This document shows positions 1 to 9,062 of a stretch of DNA of 46,088 bases, one piece after another. The notes under the pieces were generated by a model. It saw nothing but the letters and a program-made list of their open reading frames with translations. It was not told the DNA's origin and searched no databases. Numbering within the stretch: the first letter of the stretch is position 1; every line of letters begins with the position of its first letter. Location: positions 30,333 through 76,420 of the forward strand of contig JAUNGL010000001.1 in NCBI GenBank assembly GCA_030524665.1, given 5' to 3'. The stretch is from Lachnospiraceae bacterium (GTDB taxonomy: Bacteria; Bacillota; Clostridia; Lachnospirales; Lachnospiraceae). A program made the translations under genes and the position numbers.

Positions 1-1
1 T

Positions 2-1741
2 GGTGATTATTTTTCCCTGCGGGACCGTATGATCGGAAGCGGTGCAATCGGAGGAAAGGCATGCGGTATGCTTCTTGCAAGGAAGATGGTGGATACGATG
101 ATGCCGGAGTACCAGATGCATACAGAGCAGCATGATTCCTTCTATATCGGATCAGATGTTTTCTATACGTATATTGTGATGAACGGATGCTGGATGACAA
201 GGATACGCCAGAGAACGGAAGAAGGATATCTGGAAGCGGCAGAAGAACTGAAGCAGGGATTGCTCGGGGGAGTTTTTCCGGCCAATATCCGGGAACAGTT
301 CCAGAATATGCTGGAATATTTCGGCCAGAACCCCATCATTGTGCGTTCTTCCAGCCTTTTGGAGGATGGTTTCGGTAATGCCTTTGCCGGAAAATATGAG
401 TCTGTTTTCTGTCCGAATCGCGGAGATATCCGGGAGCGGATGGAGGCATTCGAGTGTGCGGTAAAGCAGGTTTATGCGAGTACGATGGATCCGTCGGCAC
501 TGGAGTACCGCAGAAGGCGTGGGTTGGCAAAGAAGGATGAGCAGATGGCAGTTCTGGTGCAGCGTGTATCCGGTTCATATTACGGGAATTATTATCTGCC
601 GTGCGTGGCCGGAGTAGGATACAGCTACAGTGCATACAAGTGGATGCCTGACATGGATCCGTCAGCCGGTATGCTGAGGATTGTTATGGGACTTGGGACA
701 AAGGCCGTGGATCGGACAGAACATGATTACCCCCGTCTGGTGAATCTTGACCGTCCGGAGGTCACGATGCTGACAAGGGTGGCAGATAAACACAGGTTTT
801 CCCAGCACCGCATTGATGTGATAGATATGTCCGCAAATGAATTTAAGGAAGTGACGCTCGATCAGCTTCTTCCGGTTTTGCCTCAATGGTACAAAAATAC
901 AGTTCTGGAACATGATTATGAAGCAGAAGACCGGCTGAGGGAGTACGGCCGTTACCGGGATATCTATTTTGTAAGTTGTCAGAGACTGCTGGCAAACCGA
1001 AAATTTACAGGTATGATGAAAGAAATGCTACACTGTCTGCAGACCGGGTATGGGAATCCGGTGGATATCGAATATACGGTGAATCTGACGCAAGGCGGAG
1101 ATTTTGTCGTGAATCTGCTGCAATGCCGTCCACTTTATGTTGGGCAGGAGGGTGGAAAGACCACGCTGCCACAGCTTTCACAGGAAAACATCTTCTTTGA
1201 AATCATAGATTCCTCTATGGGGCAGTCTGTCGATAAAAAGATTGATGTGATCGTGCAGGTAGAGCCTAAGGCGTATTATGAGTTTGAGCATGCCAGAAAG
1301 CCGCTCGTCGCCGAAGCAATTGGAATGGTCAACCGTTATTACAGTGGAAGTGGAAAGAATCGGTTGTTGACGGTTCCGGGGCGGATCGGGACCTCCTCAC
1401 CGGAGCTTGGTGTCCCGGTACGTTTCGTGGATATCTGCGGATTCTGTGCAATCTGCGAAGTGACCGATACGAGGGCGGGATATATGCCGGAACTGAGCTA
1501 CGGAAGCCATATGTTTCAGGATTTGGTGGAAGCTGAGATTTTTTATGGAGCGATCTTTGGAGACAGACGTACGAAGTGTTATGAGAGGGACTACTTTACG
1601 GACAGGGAGAATCTGTTTGGGAAAATATGTCCGAACAGTCCGGAACTGAAGGAGATCATCCGTGTATACGAAGTAGAAGATGTAAAGCTTTGGGTGGATG
1701 GTGTGAAAAACCATGCAATTTGTGGAAGAAAAGCAAAATAG
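2..1741 (+). CDS. PEP/pyruvate-binding (PPDK N-terminal domain) protein, 5' end missing
   Basis: The frame is open to the left edge, reading GDYFSLRDR before the first in-window Met at 29, so the gene begins outside the window. The 579 visible residues carry the ATP-grasp-like nucleotide-binding domain of pyruvate phosphate dikinase and PEP synthase. Typical motifs are GSGAIGGKACGML near the start, IIVRSSSLLEDGFGNAFAG near residue 115, and a C-terminal LLQCRPL-like segment. I see no phosphohistidine swivel motif or PEP-binding TIM barrel after it, so a complete PEP synthase is not encoded in the visible part. It resembles stand-alone 'PEP/pyruvate-binding domain' proteins of Clostridia whose reaction is not established. 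No gene follows closely; a hairpin terminator lies about 220 bases downstream. Domain call is confident, function is not. Confidence 0.85.
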   Translation, partial: GDYFSLRDRMIGSGAIGGKACGMLLARKMVDTMMPEYQMHTEQHDSFYIGSDVFYTYIVMNGCWMTRIRQRTEEGYLEAAEELKQGLLGGVFPANIREQFQNMLEYFGQNPIIVRSSSLLEDGFGNAFAGKYESVFCPNRGDIRERMEAFECAVKQVYASTMDPSALEYRRRRGLAKKDEQMAVLVQRVSGSYYGNYYLPCVAGVGYSYSAYKWMPDMDPSAGMLRIVMGLGTKAVDRTEHDYPRLVNLDRPEVTMLTRVADKHRFSQHRIDVIDMSANEFKEVTLDQLLPVLPQWYKNTVLEHDYEAEDRLREYGRYRDIYFVSCQRLLANRKFTGMMKEMLHCLQTGYGNPVDIEYTVNLTQGGDFVVNLLQCRPLYVGQEGGKTTLPQLSQENIFFEIIDSSMGQSVDKKIDVIVQVEPKAYYEFEHARKPLVAEAIGMVNRYYSGSGKNRLLTVPGRIGTSSPELGVPVRFVDICGFCAICEVTDTRAGYMPELSYGSHMFQDLVEAEIFYGAIFGDRRTKCYERDYFTDRENLFGKICPNSPELKEIIRVYEVEDVKLWVDGVKNHAICGRKAK

Positions 1742-1797
1742 AGGAAGAGATAAGTCTGACCGCTTGTGGTAAGAGGAATTCACAATAGGTGGAGTGT

Positions 1798-1908
1798 ATG
1801 CCTATTGCCACATTTACAAAGCCAGTGTCAGGCGGACAAATGGTGAAGACACAATCAGCACTCAATAATTTTGATGGTAGCTTATCTGAGGAAGTATTTC
1901 TTCAATGA
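1798..1908 (+). CDS. possible 36-residue small protein
   Basis: An ATG preceded at three bases by AGGTGGAG opens a 36-codon frame (MPIATFTKPVSGGQ...). Its stop overlaps the ATG of a second short frame (1905-1994, 29 residues, MSENRSEALRRL...) as ATGA, an arrangement typical of coupled genes. The second frame runs into the terminator hairpin. I recognise neither peptide. They could be real small genes, a leader, or the remnant of a larger gene. Evidence is only the ribosome-binding site and the overlap. Confidence 0.25.
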   Translation: MPIATFTKPVSGGQMVKTQSALNNFDGSLSEEVFLQ

Positions 1909-1957
1909 GCGAAAACCGGTCAGAGGCTTTACGAAGGCTGGTATTGGAACAAGCTGG

Positions 1958-2000
1958 AACAGGCAGCATCCGACAGGTAGCTGCCTGTTTCTGACTTTTT
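1958..2000 (+). terminator. intrinsic terminator
   Basis: Ten-bp perfect stem (AACAGGCAGC at 1958-1967 with its complement at 1980-1989), 12-nt loop, then a T-rich tract ending in TTTTT. The T tract is only on the plus-strand side, so it should stop transcription coming from the left. The rest of the 1742-2047 interval holds only the two small frames described above. Confidence 0.6.
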
Positions 2001-2047
2001 CTTTGTTTCCTGATAATGGGAGAGAGGCTATGACCTGTACAGGAGTG

Positions 2048-3961
2048 TTATCCTTCTGACAATTCCTCCCACCGTTCATACAATTTTTCCAGTTCCTCCG
2101 CAATCGCAGCTTTTTCTTTGCTGAGTTCGACACATTTTGCTACGTCCGTGAATACCGCTTCCTGAGACATCAGACCGTCGATTTCATTGTCACGCTCTTC
2201 CAGACTGGTAATCCGGTCTTCTGTCTTTTTCAGTTCATTCTGGCGTTTGCGTTCTTTCGCCTGTTCTTCCTTTTTGCGCGCCCAGTCTTCACGTGAGGAG
2301 ACCGGAGCGACGGACTGCCGGAGTTCCTGAATCTCCGGAGCGTGAATTTTCGTCAGTTCATCGACCTTTTCCAGATAATAGTCATAATTGCCGATGTAGT
2401 TGATCAGCGTCTGATGCTTCAGCTCCAGAATCCTCGTTGCCGTCTGATTGATAAAGTAACGGTCATGTGAGACGTAGAGCACAGTTCCCGTATAATTACG
2501 GATAGCCTCTTCCAGAATTTCCTTGGAGGTGATATCGAGATGGTTGGTCGGCTCGTCGAGGATCAGGAAATTTGCATTGGAAAGCATCAGCTTGGCCAGG
2601 GAAACACGGCCGCGTTCACCGCCGCTCAGATCCTTGATCCGTTTGAATACATCATCCCCGGTAAAGAGGAAAGCGGCAAGCAGGTTGCGGATTTCCGTGT
2701 TGGTCATGTTCGGATAGGTGTCTGAAATCTCTTCCATCAGTGTTTTTTCCATATGGAGTACCTGATGTTCCTGGTCGTAATACCCGATCTGTACCTTGCT
2801 TCCGGTGGTGATAAAGCCGCTGTCCGGTGTTTCGAGACCGTTGAGGATTTTCAGAATCGTGGTCTTTCCGGTTCCATTGTCACCGATGATAGCGACCTTC
2901 TCTCCGCGGTGAATGACAAAGTCAAGACTGGAGAAGAGCGGATTACCGGGGAAGGATTTGGAAAGACCTTCCACGGTGAGGACATCGTTGCCGCTGATCG
3001 TAGACGGAGAGAAGCGCAGATGCATCTCGTCGTTGATTTCAGTTGGTTTTTCCAGTACCTGCATTTTATCGAGCATCTTTTCACGGCTTTCGGCCCGGCG
3101 GATGGATTTCTCGCGGTTAAAGGAGCGGAGCTTTGCAATCACGGCCTCCTGATGTTTGATTTCCTGCTGCTGGTTCAGGTAGGCTTTCCATTGAATCTCG
3201 CGAAGCTGTGCCTTTTTCTGCGCATATGCTGTATAATTGCCGGAAAAAGTCATTGTATTTCCATTGTCGATTTCAATGATTTTGGTTGCAATACGGTTCA
3301 GAAAATACCGGTCGTGTGCCACAATCAGGACTGCACCGGAATAATTCAGCAGATACGTTTCCAGCCATGTGATGGAGGACATATCCAGGTGGTTGATCGG
3401 CTCGTCCAGAAGGAGAATGTCGGGACCGGAGAGCAGGAGACGTCCAAGTGCGACACGTGTCTTCTGACCGCCGGAGAGCGTGCAGACCTGTTTGTCAAAT
3501 TCGTCCTCTGTGAAGCCAAGACCTTTCAGGACACCGATTACCTCACTCTGAATGGAATAGCCATTTCTGCGTTCGAATTCAGTGGAAATACGGTTATAGT
3601 CGGTCATTAGTGTCTGCAGAGCTTCGCCGTTTTGATGCTTCATTTCTTCTTCGATGGAGCGGAGGCGTTGTTCCATGTTCAGGAGGTCGCGTTTTTCTTC
3701 CAGAAGGGTAGAATAAATGGTTGCATCGCCGGTAATTTCCTGATGCTGTTCCAGATAGCCGATCGTTTTACCCTTTGAGATGGTGACAGCCCCGCTGTCC
3801 GGCTTCATCTGCCCCATGATAATTTTCAGGAGGGTTGATTTGCCGGCGCCGTTCATGCCGACGATGGCGGCTTTTTCATGTTCTTCTATATGAAATGAGG
3901 CATCATGGATGATCACATCCGTTCCAAATGATTTTGCTATATTCTGACAGGCGAGTATCAT
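2048..3961 (-). CDS. ABC-F family ATPase (ribosome-associated type)
   Basis: 637 residues with two ABC ATPase domains and no membrane segments. Walker A motifs are GMNGAGKST (about residue 35) and GDNGTGKTT (about 364); signatures are LSGGQKTRVAL and LSGGERGRVSL; Walker B motifs are LLLDEPINHLD and LILDEPTNHLD. Between the domains lies a charged helical linker (ALREIQWKAYLNQQQEI region), and a Lys/Glu-rich C-terminal coiled-coil extension ends the protein. This is the ABC-F layout of soluble translation factors that act at the ribosomal E site; some members give antibiotic resistance, others are housekeeping. The subfamily cannot be fixed here. The start is the Met of MILACQNIAKSFG, which has AAAGGAA upstream; an in-frame extension of 43 residues upstream lacks a ribosome-binding site and covers the promoter. 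Confidence 0.93.
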   Translation of the reverse strand: MILACQNIAKSFGTDVIIHDASFHIEEHEKAAIVGMNGAGKSTLLKIIMGQMKPDSGAVTISKGKTIGYLEQHQEITGDATIYSTLLEEKRDLLNMEQRLRSIEEEMKHQNGEALQTLMTDYNRISTEFERRNGYSIQSEVIGVLKGLGFTEDEFDKQVCTLSGGQKTRVALGRLLLSGPDILLLDEPINHLDMSSITWLETYLLNYSGAVLIVAHDRYFLNRIATKIIEIDNGNTMTFSGNYTAYAQKKAQLREIQWKAYLNQQQEIKHQEAVIAKLRSFNREKSIRRAESREKMLDKMQVLEKPTEINDEMHLRFSPSTISGNDVLTVEGLSKSFPGNPLFSSLDFVIHRGEKVAIIGDNGTGKTTILKILNGLETPDSGFITTGSKVQIGYYDQEHQVLHMEKTLMEEISDTYPNMTNTEIRNLLAAFLFTGDDVFKRIKDLSGGERGRVSLAKLMLSNANFLILDEPTNHLDITSKEILEEAIRNYTGTVLYVSHDRYFINQTATRILELKHQTLINYIGNYDYYLEKVDELTKIHAPEIQELRQSVAPVSSREDWARKKEEQAKERKRQNELKKTEDRITSLEERDNEIDGLMSQEAVFTDVAKCVELSKEKAAIAEELEKLYERWEELSEG

Positions 3962-4025
3962 AAAAATGTTCCTTTTCTGTGTGTTTATCGTGGTAGAGTA
4001 TCGTATCATATATCCGACGTTTCTT

Positions 4026-4053
4026 ATTATAATAGATTTTGAAAAAAAGACAA
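4026..4053 (-). promoter_or_regulatory. promoter of the ABC-F gene
   Basis: Reading the minus strand, TTGTCT (4053-4048), a 16-nt spacer and a perfect TATAAT (4031-4026) form a sigma-A type promoter. Expected start near 4019, giving a leader of about 58 nt before the ATG at 3961. Confidence 0.6.
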
Positions 4054-4242
4054 GAGCGGGATCAAAGTTAATCTGCCGGAATTGAAACACTTGGATAGGC
4101 TGTTCTTTTTTGGTACAATTATTTGGGGATTTAAGCTTTTTTGAGATTTAGTTGATAAAAACAATGTATGCAGGGAATGGAGATGGTAAAATGAGGCAAA
4201 AACTTCTTATTGTGGGGATGAACGGGTGCATCCTCCACCATA

Positions 4243-4269
4243 GAAAACGCCCTAACCATGGGCGTTTTC
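4243..4269 (-). terminator. intrinsic terminator of the activase-like gene
   Basis: Ten-bp perfect stem (GAAAACGCCC with GGGCGTTTTC) and a 7-nt loop. It is flanked by A and T tracts within the stem, so it could act in both directions; the natural client is the minus-strand gene ending at 4374. Nothing else recognisable lies in 4054-4373. Confidence 0.6.
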
Positions 4270-4373
4270 ACATACTCATAAAACGATAGCCGTCTTTCAG
4301 AAATTGTATCGATTTAATTACACAATATGCGGTGGGAGGATAGCAATTAGTGACCTCTTCCTGATCTATGCCT

Positions 4374-7300
4374 CTATGCATCCATCTCTTTATCCAGATT
4401 TTTCTGCGCCGTTGACAGCATCAGTTTGATGCGGTTTAGCTGGTTAACTTCGCTGGCACCCGGATCATAATCGATCGCCACGATATTTGACAGCGGATAC
4501 TGTCTGCGCAGCTCTTTGATCACACCCTTTCCTACGACATGGTTCGGCAGGCAGGCGAACGGCTGGGTGCAGACGATATTGTTGACGCCGGAATGGATCA
4601 GTTCCAGCATTTCTCCAGTCAGGAACCATCCTTCTCCGGTCTGGTTGCCGAGAGAAACGATATCCTTAGCCATCTCGCCGAGATGCTCAATGCGGGACGG
4701 GGCGTCGAAGTGGCGGCTCTTTGACAGTTCTTCAGCAGCAGCCTGGCGCAGCTTTTCGAGTACGAAGATGCCGAAGTTTGCGATTGTAGCAGAGCGCTTT
4801 TTCATTCCGAGGTATTCGGATTTGAAATTCTGGTTGTAAAAGCAGTAGAGCAGGAAGTCCATCAGGTCAGGTACGACCGCCTCAGCTCCTTCTGCTTCCA
4901 GAAGTTCAACTAGGTAATTGTTTGCTGCCGGGAGGAATTTAACCAGGATTTCTCCGACGATACCGACGCGCGGCTTCTTTTCATCTGTGATCGGCAGATT
5001 GTCAAAGTCACGGATAATTTCACGGCACATTTTTTTAAATTTTCCGTAGGATGGCTTGCCGGAAACGAACTCACAGCAGCGCTCCTCCCATTTGTGGAAC
5101 AGTTCATTGGCAGATCCGGGTACCTTTTCATAAGGGCGCATCCGGTACAGGCAGCGCATGAAAATGTCTCCGAATACGAGTGCAAACATTCCGCGCTTGA
5201 CCATTTGGTAGCTAATGGTGAATCCCGGGTTCCCCTCAAGACCGCTCAGGTTCAGAGAGATAACAGGGATCTGCTCCATTCCTGCCTTGCGCAGTGCACG
5301 GCGGATGAAGCCGACGTAGTTGGAAGCACGGCAGCCGCCTCCGGTCTGTGTCATGATGACAGCGGTGCGGTTCAGATCGTATTTGCCGGACAGCAGTGCG
5401 TCCATGACCTGTCCGACTACCATCAGGGATGGATAGCAGGCATCGTTATTGACATATTTCAGACCGACATCAACCGCATTTTTGTTATCGTTCGGCAGTA
5501 CTTCAATATGGTAGCCGGAAGCGTTCATGGCCGATTCCAGCATCTTGAAGTGAATCGGTGACATCTGTGGACAGAGGATCGTATAGTTTTTCCTCATTTC
5601 CTTTGTAAACATGACACGTTCGATATTGGCCGGGCGGATCGTCCGCTCTGTTCCGTTTCGCTGTTCTCGTACACGAATCGCAGAGATCAGGGAACGGATG
5701 CGGATTCTGGCCGCTCCGAGGTTGTTGACCTCATCAATTTTCAGACAGGTATAGATTTTACCTGACTGGTTCAGAATATCACAGACGGCATCTGTGGTCA
5801 CGGCATCGAGGCCGCAGCCGAAGGAATTGAGCTGGATCAGATCCAGATCACCGCGTGTCTTGACAAAGTTGGCAGCACCGTAAAGGCGGCTGTGGTACAT
5901 CCACTGATCCATGACGATCAAAGGGCGCTCCACCGGATTGAGCTGTGAGACGGAATCTTCCGTCAGAACCGCAAGCCCGTAGGAATTGATCAGTTCCGGA
6001 ATTCCATGATTGATCTCGGAATCAATGTGGTATGGGCGGCCTGCGAGCACAATCCCGTGTCTTCCGGTATCCTTCAGATACTGGAGTGTTTCCTGGCCTT
6101 TGTCATACATTGCCTGACGAGTCTTTTCCATCTCTTCCCAGCCAACCTTCACGGCATTTTCCACTTCGGCGGAAGGAATATCCTTGAAGAAATCCTTCAG
6201 GCGGTTTGTTACCGTGTCGATATTCGTGAATGCCACAAACGGGTTCTCGAAGCGTACGTGTTCAGTACGCAGAGATTCTACGTTGTTTTTAATGTTCTCC
6301 GCATAGGAGGTAACGATCGGACAGTTGTAATGGTTCGGGGCATCATCAAATTCCGTGCGTTCGTATGGGATACACGGATAGAAGATATATTTGATTCCCT
6401 TTTTCACAAGCCATTCTACGTGTCCATGAGCCAGCTTCGCCGGGTAGCATTCCGATTCGCTTGGAATCGATTCGATGCCAAGCTCGTAAATCTTTCGGTT
6501 GGATGGCGGAGAGAGGATGACCCGGTATTTCAGTTCTGTGAAAAATTTGAACCAGAACGGGTAATTCTCATACATATTCAGGACACGTGGAATACCTACC
6601 GTGCCGCGTGTTGCCTCGTCTTCCGGAAGCGGTTCGTAAGAGAACAGGAGCTTGTTTTTGTATTCGAACAGGTTCGGTACATGATCCTTGTTGCGCTCCT
6701 TGCCGATGCCGCGCTCACAGCGGTTTCCGCTGATGAACTGTCTGCCGCCGGAGAAGCGGTTGATGGTCAGACGGCACTGGTTGGTACAACCTTTGCACTT
6801 GGCCATGGAGGTTGTGAACTGCAGGCTGTTGATCCGTTCAATCGAGAGCATCGTGGTCTGTGCACCCTCCTGATAACGTTCCCGTGCGATCAGTGCAGCT
6901 CCGAACGCACCCATAATGCCGGCGATATCCGGGCGGATCGCTTCACAGTCTGCAATCTTCTCGAAACTTCGGAGTACGGCATCATTGTAAAAGGTGCCGC
7001 CCTGTACAACGATATGGCGTCCGAGCTGAGAGGCGTCAGATACTTTAATTACCTTATAAAGTGCGTTCTTAATCACAGAGTAGGCAAGTCCGGCAGAGAT
7101 GTCGGAGACCTCTGCACCCTCTTTCTGTGCCTGCTTTACCTTGGAATTCATGAAAACGGTACAGCGGGTACCGAGGTCAATCGGATGTTTGGCAAATAGC
7201 GCAGCTTTGGCAAAGTCCTCAACAGAATAGTTCAGTGATTTGGCAAAGGTTTCGATGAAAGAACCGCAGCCGGAAGAACATGCTTCATTCAATTGGACAC

Positions 7301-8618
7301 TGTCGACGGTCTGGTCTTTGATCTTGATACATTTCATGTCCTGACCGCCGATGTCGAGAATACAGTCAACCTCCGGATCGAAGAAAGAAGCGGCGTAATA
7401 ATGGGAGACTGTCTCCACTTCGCCTTCATCCAGCAGCAGTGCAGCTTTGATCAGGGCTTCTCCGTATCCGGTCGAACAGGACCAGGCGATTTTGGATGTG
7501 TCCGGCAGATGCTCGTAGATTTCCTGCATGGCGCGGATTGTGGTGCGGAGCGGACTGCCATTATTGTTGCTGTAGAAGGAATACAGCAGAGTTCCGTCCT
7601 CACCGACAAGTGCAGCTTTGGTAGTCGTGGAACCAGCATCAATTCCGAGGAAACATTTACCACTGTAGTTTTCGAGACAGGCTGTTTTTACTTTATTACA
7701 GCTCTGACGGGCCAGAAAACGGTCATAATCCTCCTGCACTGCAAAAAGCGGCTCCATACGTGCAACTTCGAATTCCATACGGATTTCGGAGGAAAGCCTT
7801 TTCTGCATGTGGCCAAGCGTTGTAGTGACATTTGGTTTCGCATTCAGAGCCGAGCCGATTGCTGCGAACAGGTGTGAATTATCCGGAATGATTGCATGTT
7901 CCCCGTCCAGCTTGAGAGTCCGGATAAATGCCTCACGCAGCTCTGAAAGGAAATGGAGCGGGCCTCCGAGGAAAGCGACATGACCGCGGATCGGCTTGCC
8001 GCAGGCAAGACCGCTGATGGTCTGGTTCACGACCGCCTGAAAGATAGAGGCAGACAGATCCTCCTTCGTAGCCCCTTCATTGATCAGCGGCTGAATATCG
8101 GATTTGGCAAATACTCCGCAGCGTGCCGCGATCGAGTAGAGAGAGGTATAGTGCTTTGCATATTCGTTCAGCCCGGTCGCATCGGTTTGCAGTAGGGATG
8201 CCATCTGGTCAATAAAGGAACCGGTACCTCCGGCACAGATTCCGTTCATTCTCTGTTCGACATTTCCGCCTTCGAAATAAATGATCTTTGCGTCTTCACC
8301 ACCAAGTTCAATTGCGACATCTGTCTGCGGAGCGATATGCTGCAGGGAGGTTGCCACGGCGATTACTTCCTGAACGAATGGTACCTCCAGATGGTTTGCA
8401 AGCGTCAATCCGCCGGAACCTGTGATGACCGGGGAAATCTCGAGATCACCGAGCTTTGCCAGTGCTTTCCCGACCAGCATTCCAAGTGTTTCCTGAATAT
8501 TCGCATAATGCCGTTCATAGTCAGAAAACAGAAGCTCCTGTTCGGGACTAAGGACAGCGATTTTCACAGTAGTGGAACCGATATCGATTCCTAAAGTATG
8601 TAATGGTGTTGTTGTCAT
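4374..8618 (-). CDS. giant 2-hydroxyacyl-CoA dehydratase activase-like Fe-S ATPase fused to a dehydratase-like domain
   Basis: 1,414 residues. It has two tandem BcrA/BadF/HgdC-type ASKHA ATPase domains: [11 protein letters not shown] near residue 9 and [11 protein letters not shown] near 320. Each has the Cys pair that in HgdC holds a shared [4Fe-4S] cluster: [10 protein letters not shown] plus ARCGVF in the first, ACSSGCGSF plus TRCTVF in the second. A CxxCxxxC motif follows near residue 609 (CKGCTNQC). The C-terminal half resembles DUF2229/HgdB-like dehydratase components, with Cys in NDACYP (about 1059) and [10 protein letters not shown] (about 1094). Family knowledge: HgdC-type ATPases couple ATP hydrolysis to low-potential electron transfer. 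Inference: this chain may hold both the ATP-driven donor and its acceptor; the substrate is unknown. The alternative ATG at 8663 lacks a ribosome-binding site. A hairpin sits between the Shine-Dalgarno and the chosen ATG. Confidence 0.9.
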   Translation of the reverse strand: MTTTPLHTLGIDIGSTTVKIAVLSPEQELLFSDYERHYANIQETLGMLVGKALAKLGDLEISPVITGSGGLTLANHLEVPFVQEVIAVATSLQHIAPQTDVAIELGGEDAKIIYFEGGNVEQRMNGICAGGTGSFIDQMASLLQTDATGLNEYAKHYTSLYSIAARCGVFAKSDIQPLINEGATKEDLSASIFQAVVNQTISGLACGKPIRGHVAFLGGPLHFLSELREAFIRTLKLDGEHAIIPDNSHLFAAIGSALNAKPNVTTTLGHMQKRLSSEIRMEFEVARMEPLFAVQEDYDRFLARQSCNKVKTACLENYSGKCFLGIDAGSTTTKAALVGEDGTLLYSFYSNNNGSPLRTTIRAMQEIYEHLPDTSKIAWSCSTGYGEALIKAALLLDEGEVETVSHYYAASFFDPEVDCILDIGGQDMKCIKIKDQTVDSVQLNEACSSGCGSFIETFAKSLNYSVEDFAKAALFAKHPIDLGTRCTVFMNSKVKQAQKEGAEVSDISAGLAYSVIKNALYKVIKVSDASQLGRHIVVQGGTFYNDAVLRSFEKIADCEAIRPDIAGIMGAFGAALIARERYQEGAQTTMLSIERINSLQFTTSMAKCKGCTNQCRLTINRFSGGRQFISGNRCERGIGKERNKDHVPNLFEYKNKLLFSYEPLPEDEATRGTVGIPRVLNMYENYPFWFKFFTELKYRVILSPPSNRKIYELGIESIPSESECYPAKLAHGHVEWLVKKGIKYIFYPCIPYERTEFDDAPNHYNCPIVTSYAENIKNNVESLRTEHVRFENPFVAFTNIDTVTNRLKDFFKDIPSAEVENAVKVGWEEMEKTRQAMYDKGQETLQYLKDTGRHGIVLAGRPYHIDSEINHGIPELINSYGLAVLTEDSVSQLNPVERPLIVMDQWMYHSRLYGAANFVKTRGDLDLIQLNSFGCGLDAVTTDAVCDILNQSGKIYTCLKIDEVNNLGAARIRIRSLISAIRVREQRNGTERTIRPANIERVMFTKEMRKNYTILCPQMSPIHFKMLESAMNASGYHIEVLPNDNKNAVDVGLKYVNNDACYPSLMVVGQVMDALLSGKYDLNRTAVIMTQTGGGCRASNYVGFIRRALRKAGMEQIPVISLNLSGLEGNPGFTISYQMVKRGMFALVFGDIFMRCLYRMRPYEKVPGSANELFHKWEERCCEFVSGKPSYGKFKKMCREIIRDFDNLPITDEKKPRVGIVGEILVKFLPAANNYLVELLEAEGAEAVVPDLMDFLLYCFYNQNFKSEYLGMKKRSATIANFGIFVLEKLRQAAAEELSKSRHFDAPSRIEHLGEMAKDIVSLGNQTGEGWFLTGEMLELIHSGVNNIVCTQPFACLPNHVVGKGVIKELRRQYPLSNIVAIDYDPGASEVNQLNRIKLMLSTAQKNLDKEMDA

Positions 8619-8628
8619 AAAAGTGTTT

Positions 8629-8652
8629 GCAGAAATGTTCTGCGCCTCCTTT
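8629..8652 (-). promoter_or_regulatory. Shine-Dalgarno plus hairpin ahead of the activase-like start
   Basis: AAAGGAGG lies at 8652-8645 on the minus strand, 26 nt before the ATG at 8618, normally too far. Between them is a perfect 6-bp, 3-nt-loop hairpin (GCAGAA/TTCTGC, 8643-8629). Folding it would bring the effective spacing to about 11 nt. Confidence 0.45.
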
Positions 8653-8781
8653 ACTAAAAACATAAAATCTATGAAGCCGGAAATAGATCAGCATGTTCCG
8701 GCCAAGTCAATACCGTCCACATTATACGACATTTATCGCAAAAGATCAAATCGGAGGTTTCTGGATGAATGTTTTTCTTCT

Positions 8782-8787
8782 ATTATA
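8782..8787 (-). promoter_or_regulatory. -10 element for the activase-like gene
   Basis: Perfect TATAAT on the minus strand about 130 nt before the Shine-Dalgarno. No good -35 is visible; the position where it should be falls inside the Fur-like palindrome at 8801-8819. Confidence 0.4.
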
Positions 8788-8819
8788 TTGACATACTTAA
8801 AATAATAGTAATCATTATG
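8788..8819. promoter_or_regulatory. Fur-family-like operator with an overlapping plus-strand promoter
   Basis: The 19-mer at 8801-8819 matches the classical Fur box (GATAATGATAATCATTATC) at 15 of 19 positions and has a TAAT-C-ATTA core. It could equally be a PerR or Zur site. A perfect plus-strand TTGACA (8788-8793) with CATTAT 19 nt later overlaps the box, so the site lies where it could control transcription in both directions. The match is by eye only. Confidence 0.4.
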
Positions 8820-8834
8820 AAAAAGAGGAACAGA

Positions 8835-8873
8835 TAGGGTATTTCACTGAAAATATATGTGAAATGACCTATG
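8835..8873 (+). other. hairpin in the tgt upstream region
   Basis: ATAGG-GT-ATTTCAC pairs with GTGAAAT-GA-CCTAT: 12 bp interrupted by a 2x2 internal loop, 11-nt apical loop. It lies downstream of the TTGACA promoter and upstream of the tgt promoter. No T tract follows, so it is not a simple terminator. The remaining AT-rich sequence to 8990 contains only a five-codon frame and nothing I recognise. Confidence 0.4.
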
Positions 8874-8996
8874 ATTAAGGCGATTTTATACAAAAGAAAG
8901 TATAGAGATACCTCGAAAAAAGGGAGAAAAACAGAATGCTAAAAATTTGTTAAAAAAATTAATTTTATTGAAAGTGTCTTTTCTGGTTTGAAATGG

Positions 8997-9026
8997 TTGA
9001 GTTTTTGTGCTTTTCTGTGCTACTAT
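8997..9026 (+). promoter_or_regulatory. promoter of tgt-yajC
   Basis: TTGAGT (8997-9002), an 18-nt spacer and TACTAT (9021-9026). The predicted start lies about 30 nt before the ATG of tgt. Confidence 0.55.
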
Positions 9027-9062
9027 AGGTGGACAGATTATTTTATTTACCAGGAGATGGAT

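Noticed and set aside
6006..7199. 397-residue plus-strand open frame
   Set aside because: Antisense to the activase-like gene; no family motifs and no ribosome-binding site. Other long frames such as 2753-3610, 37021-38277 and 38474-39391 were rejected for the same reason.
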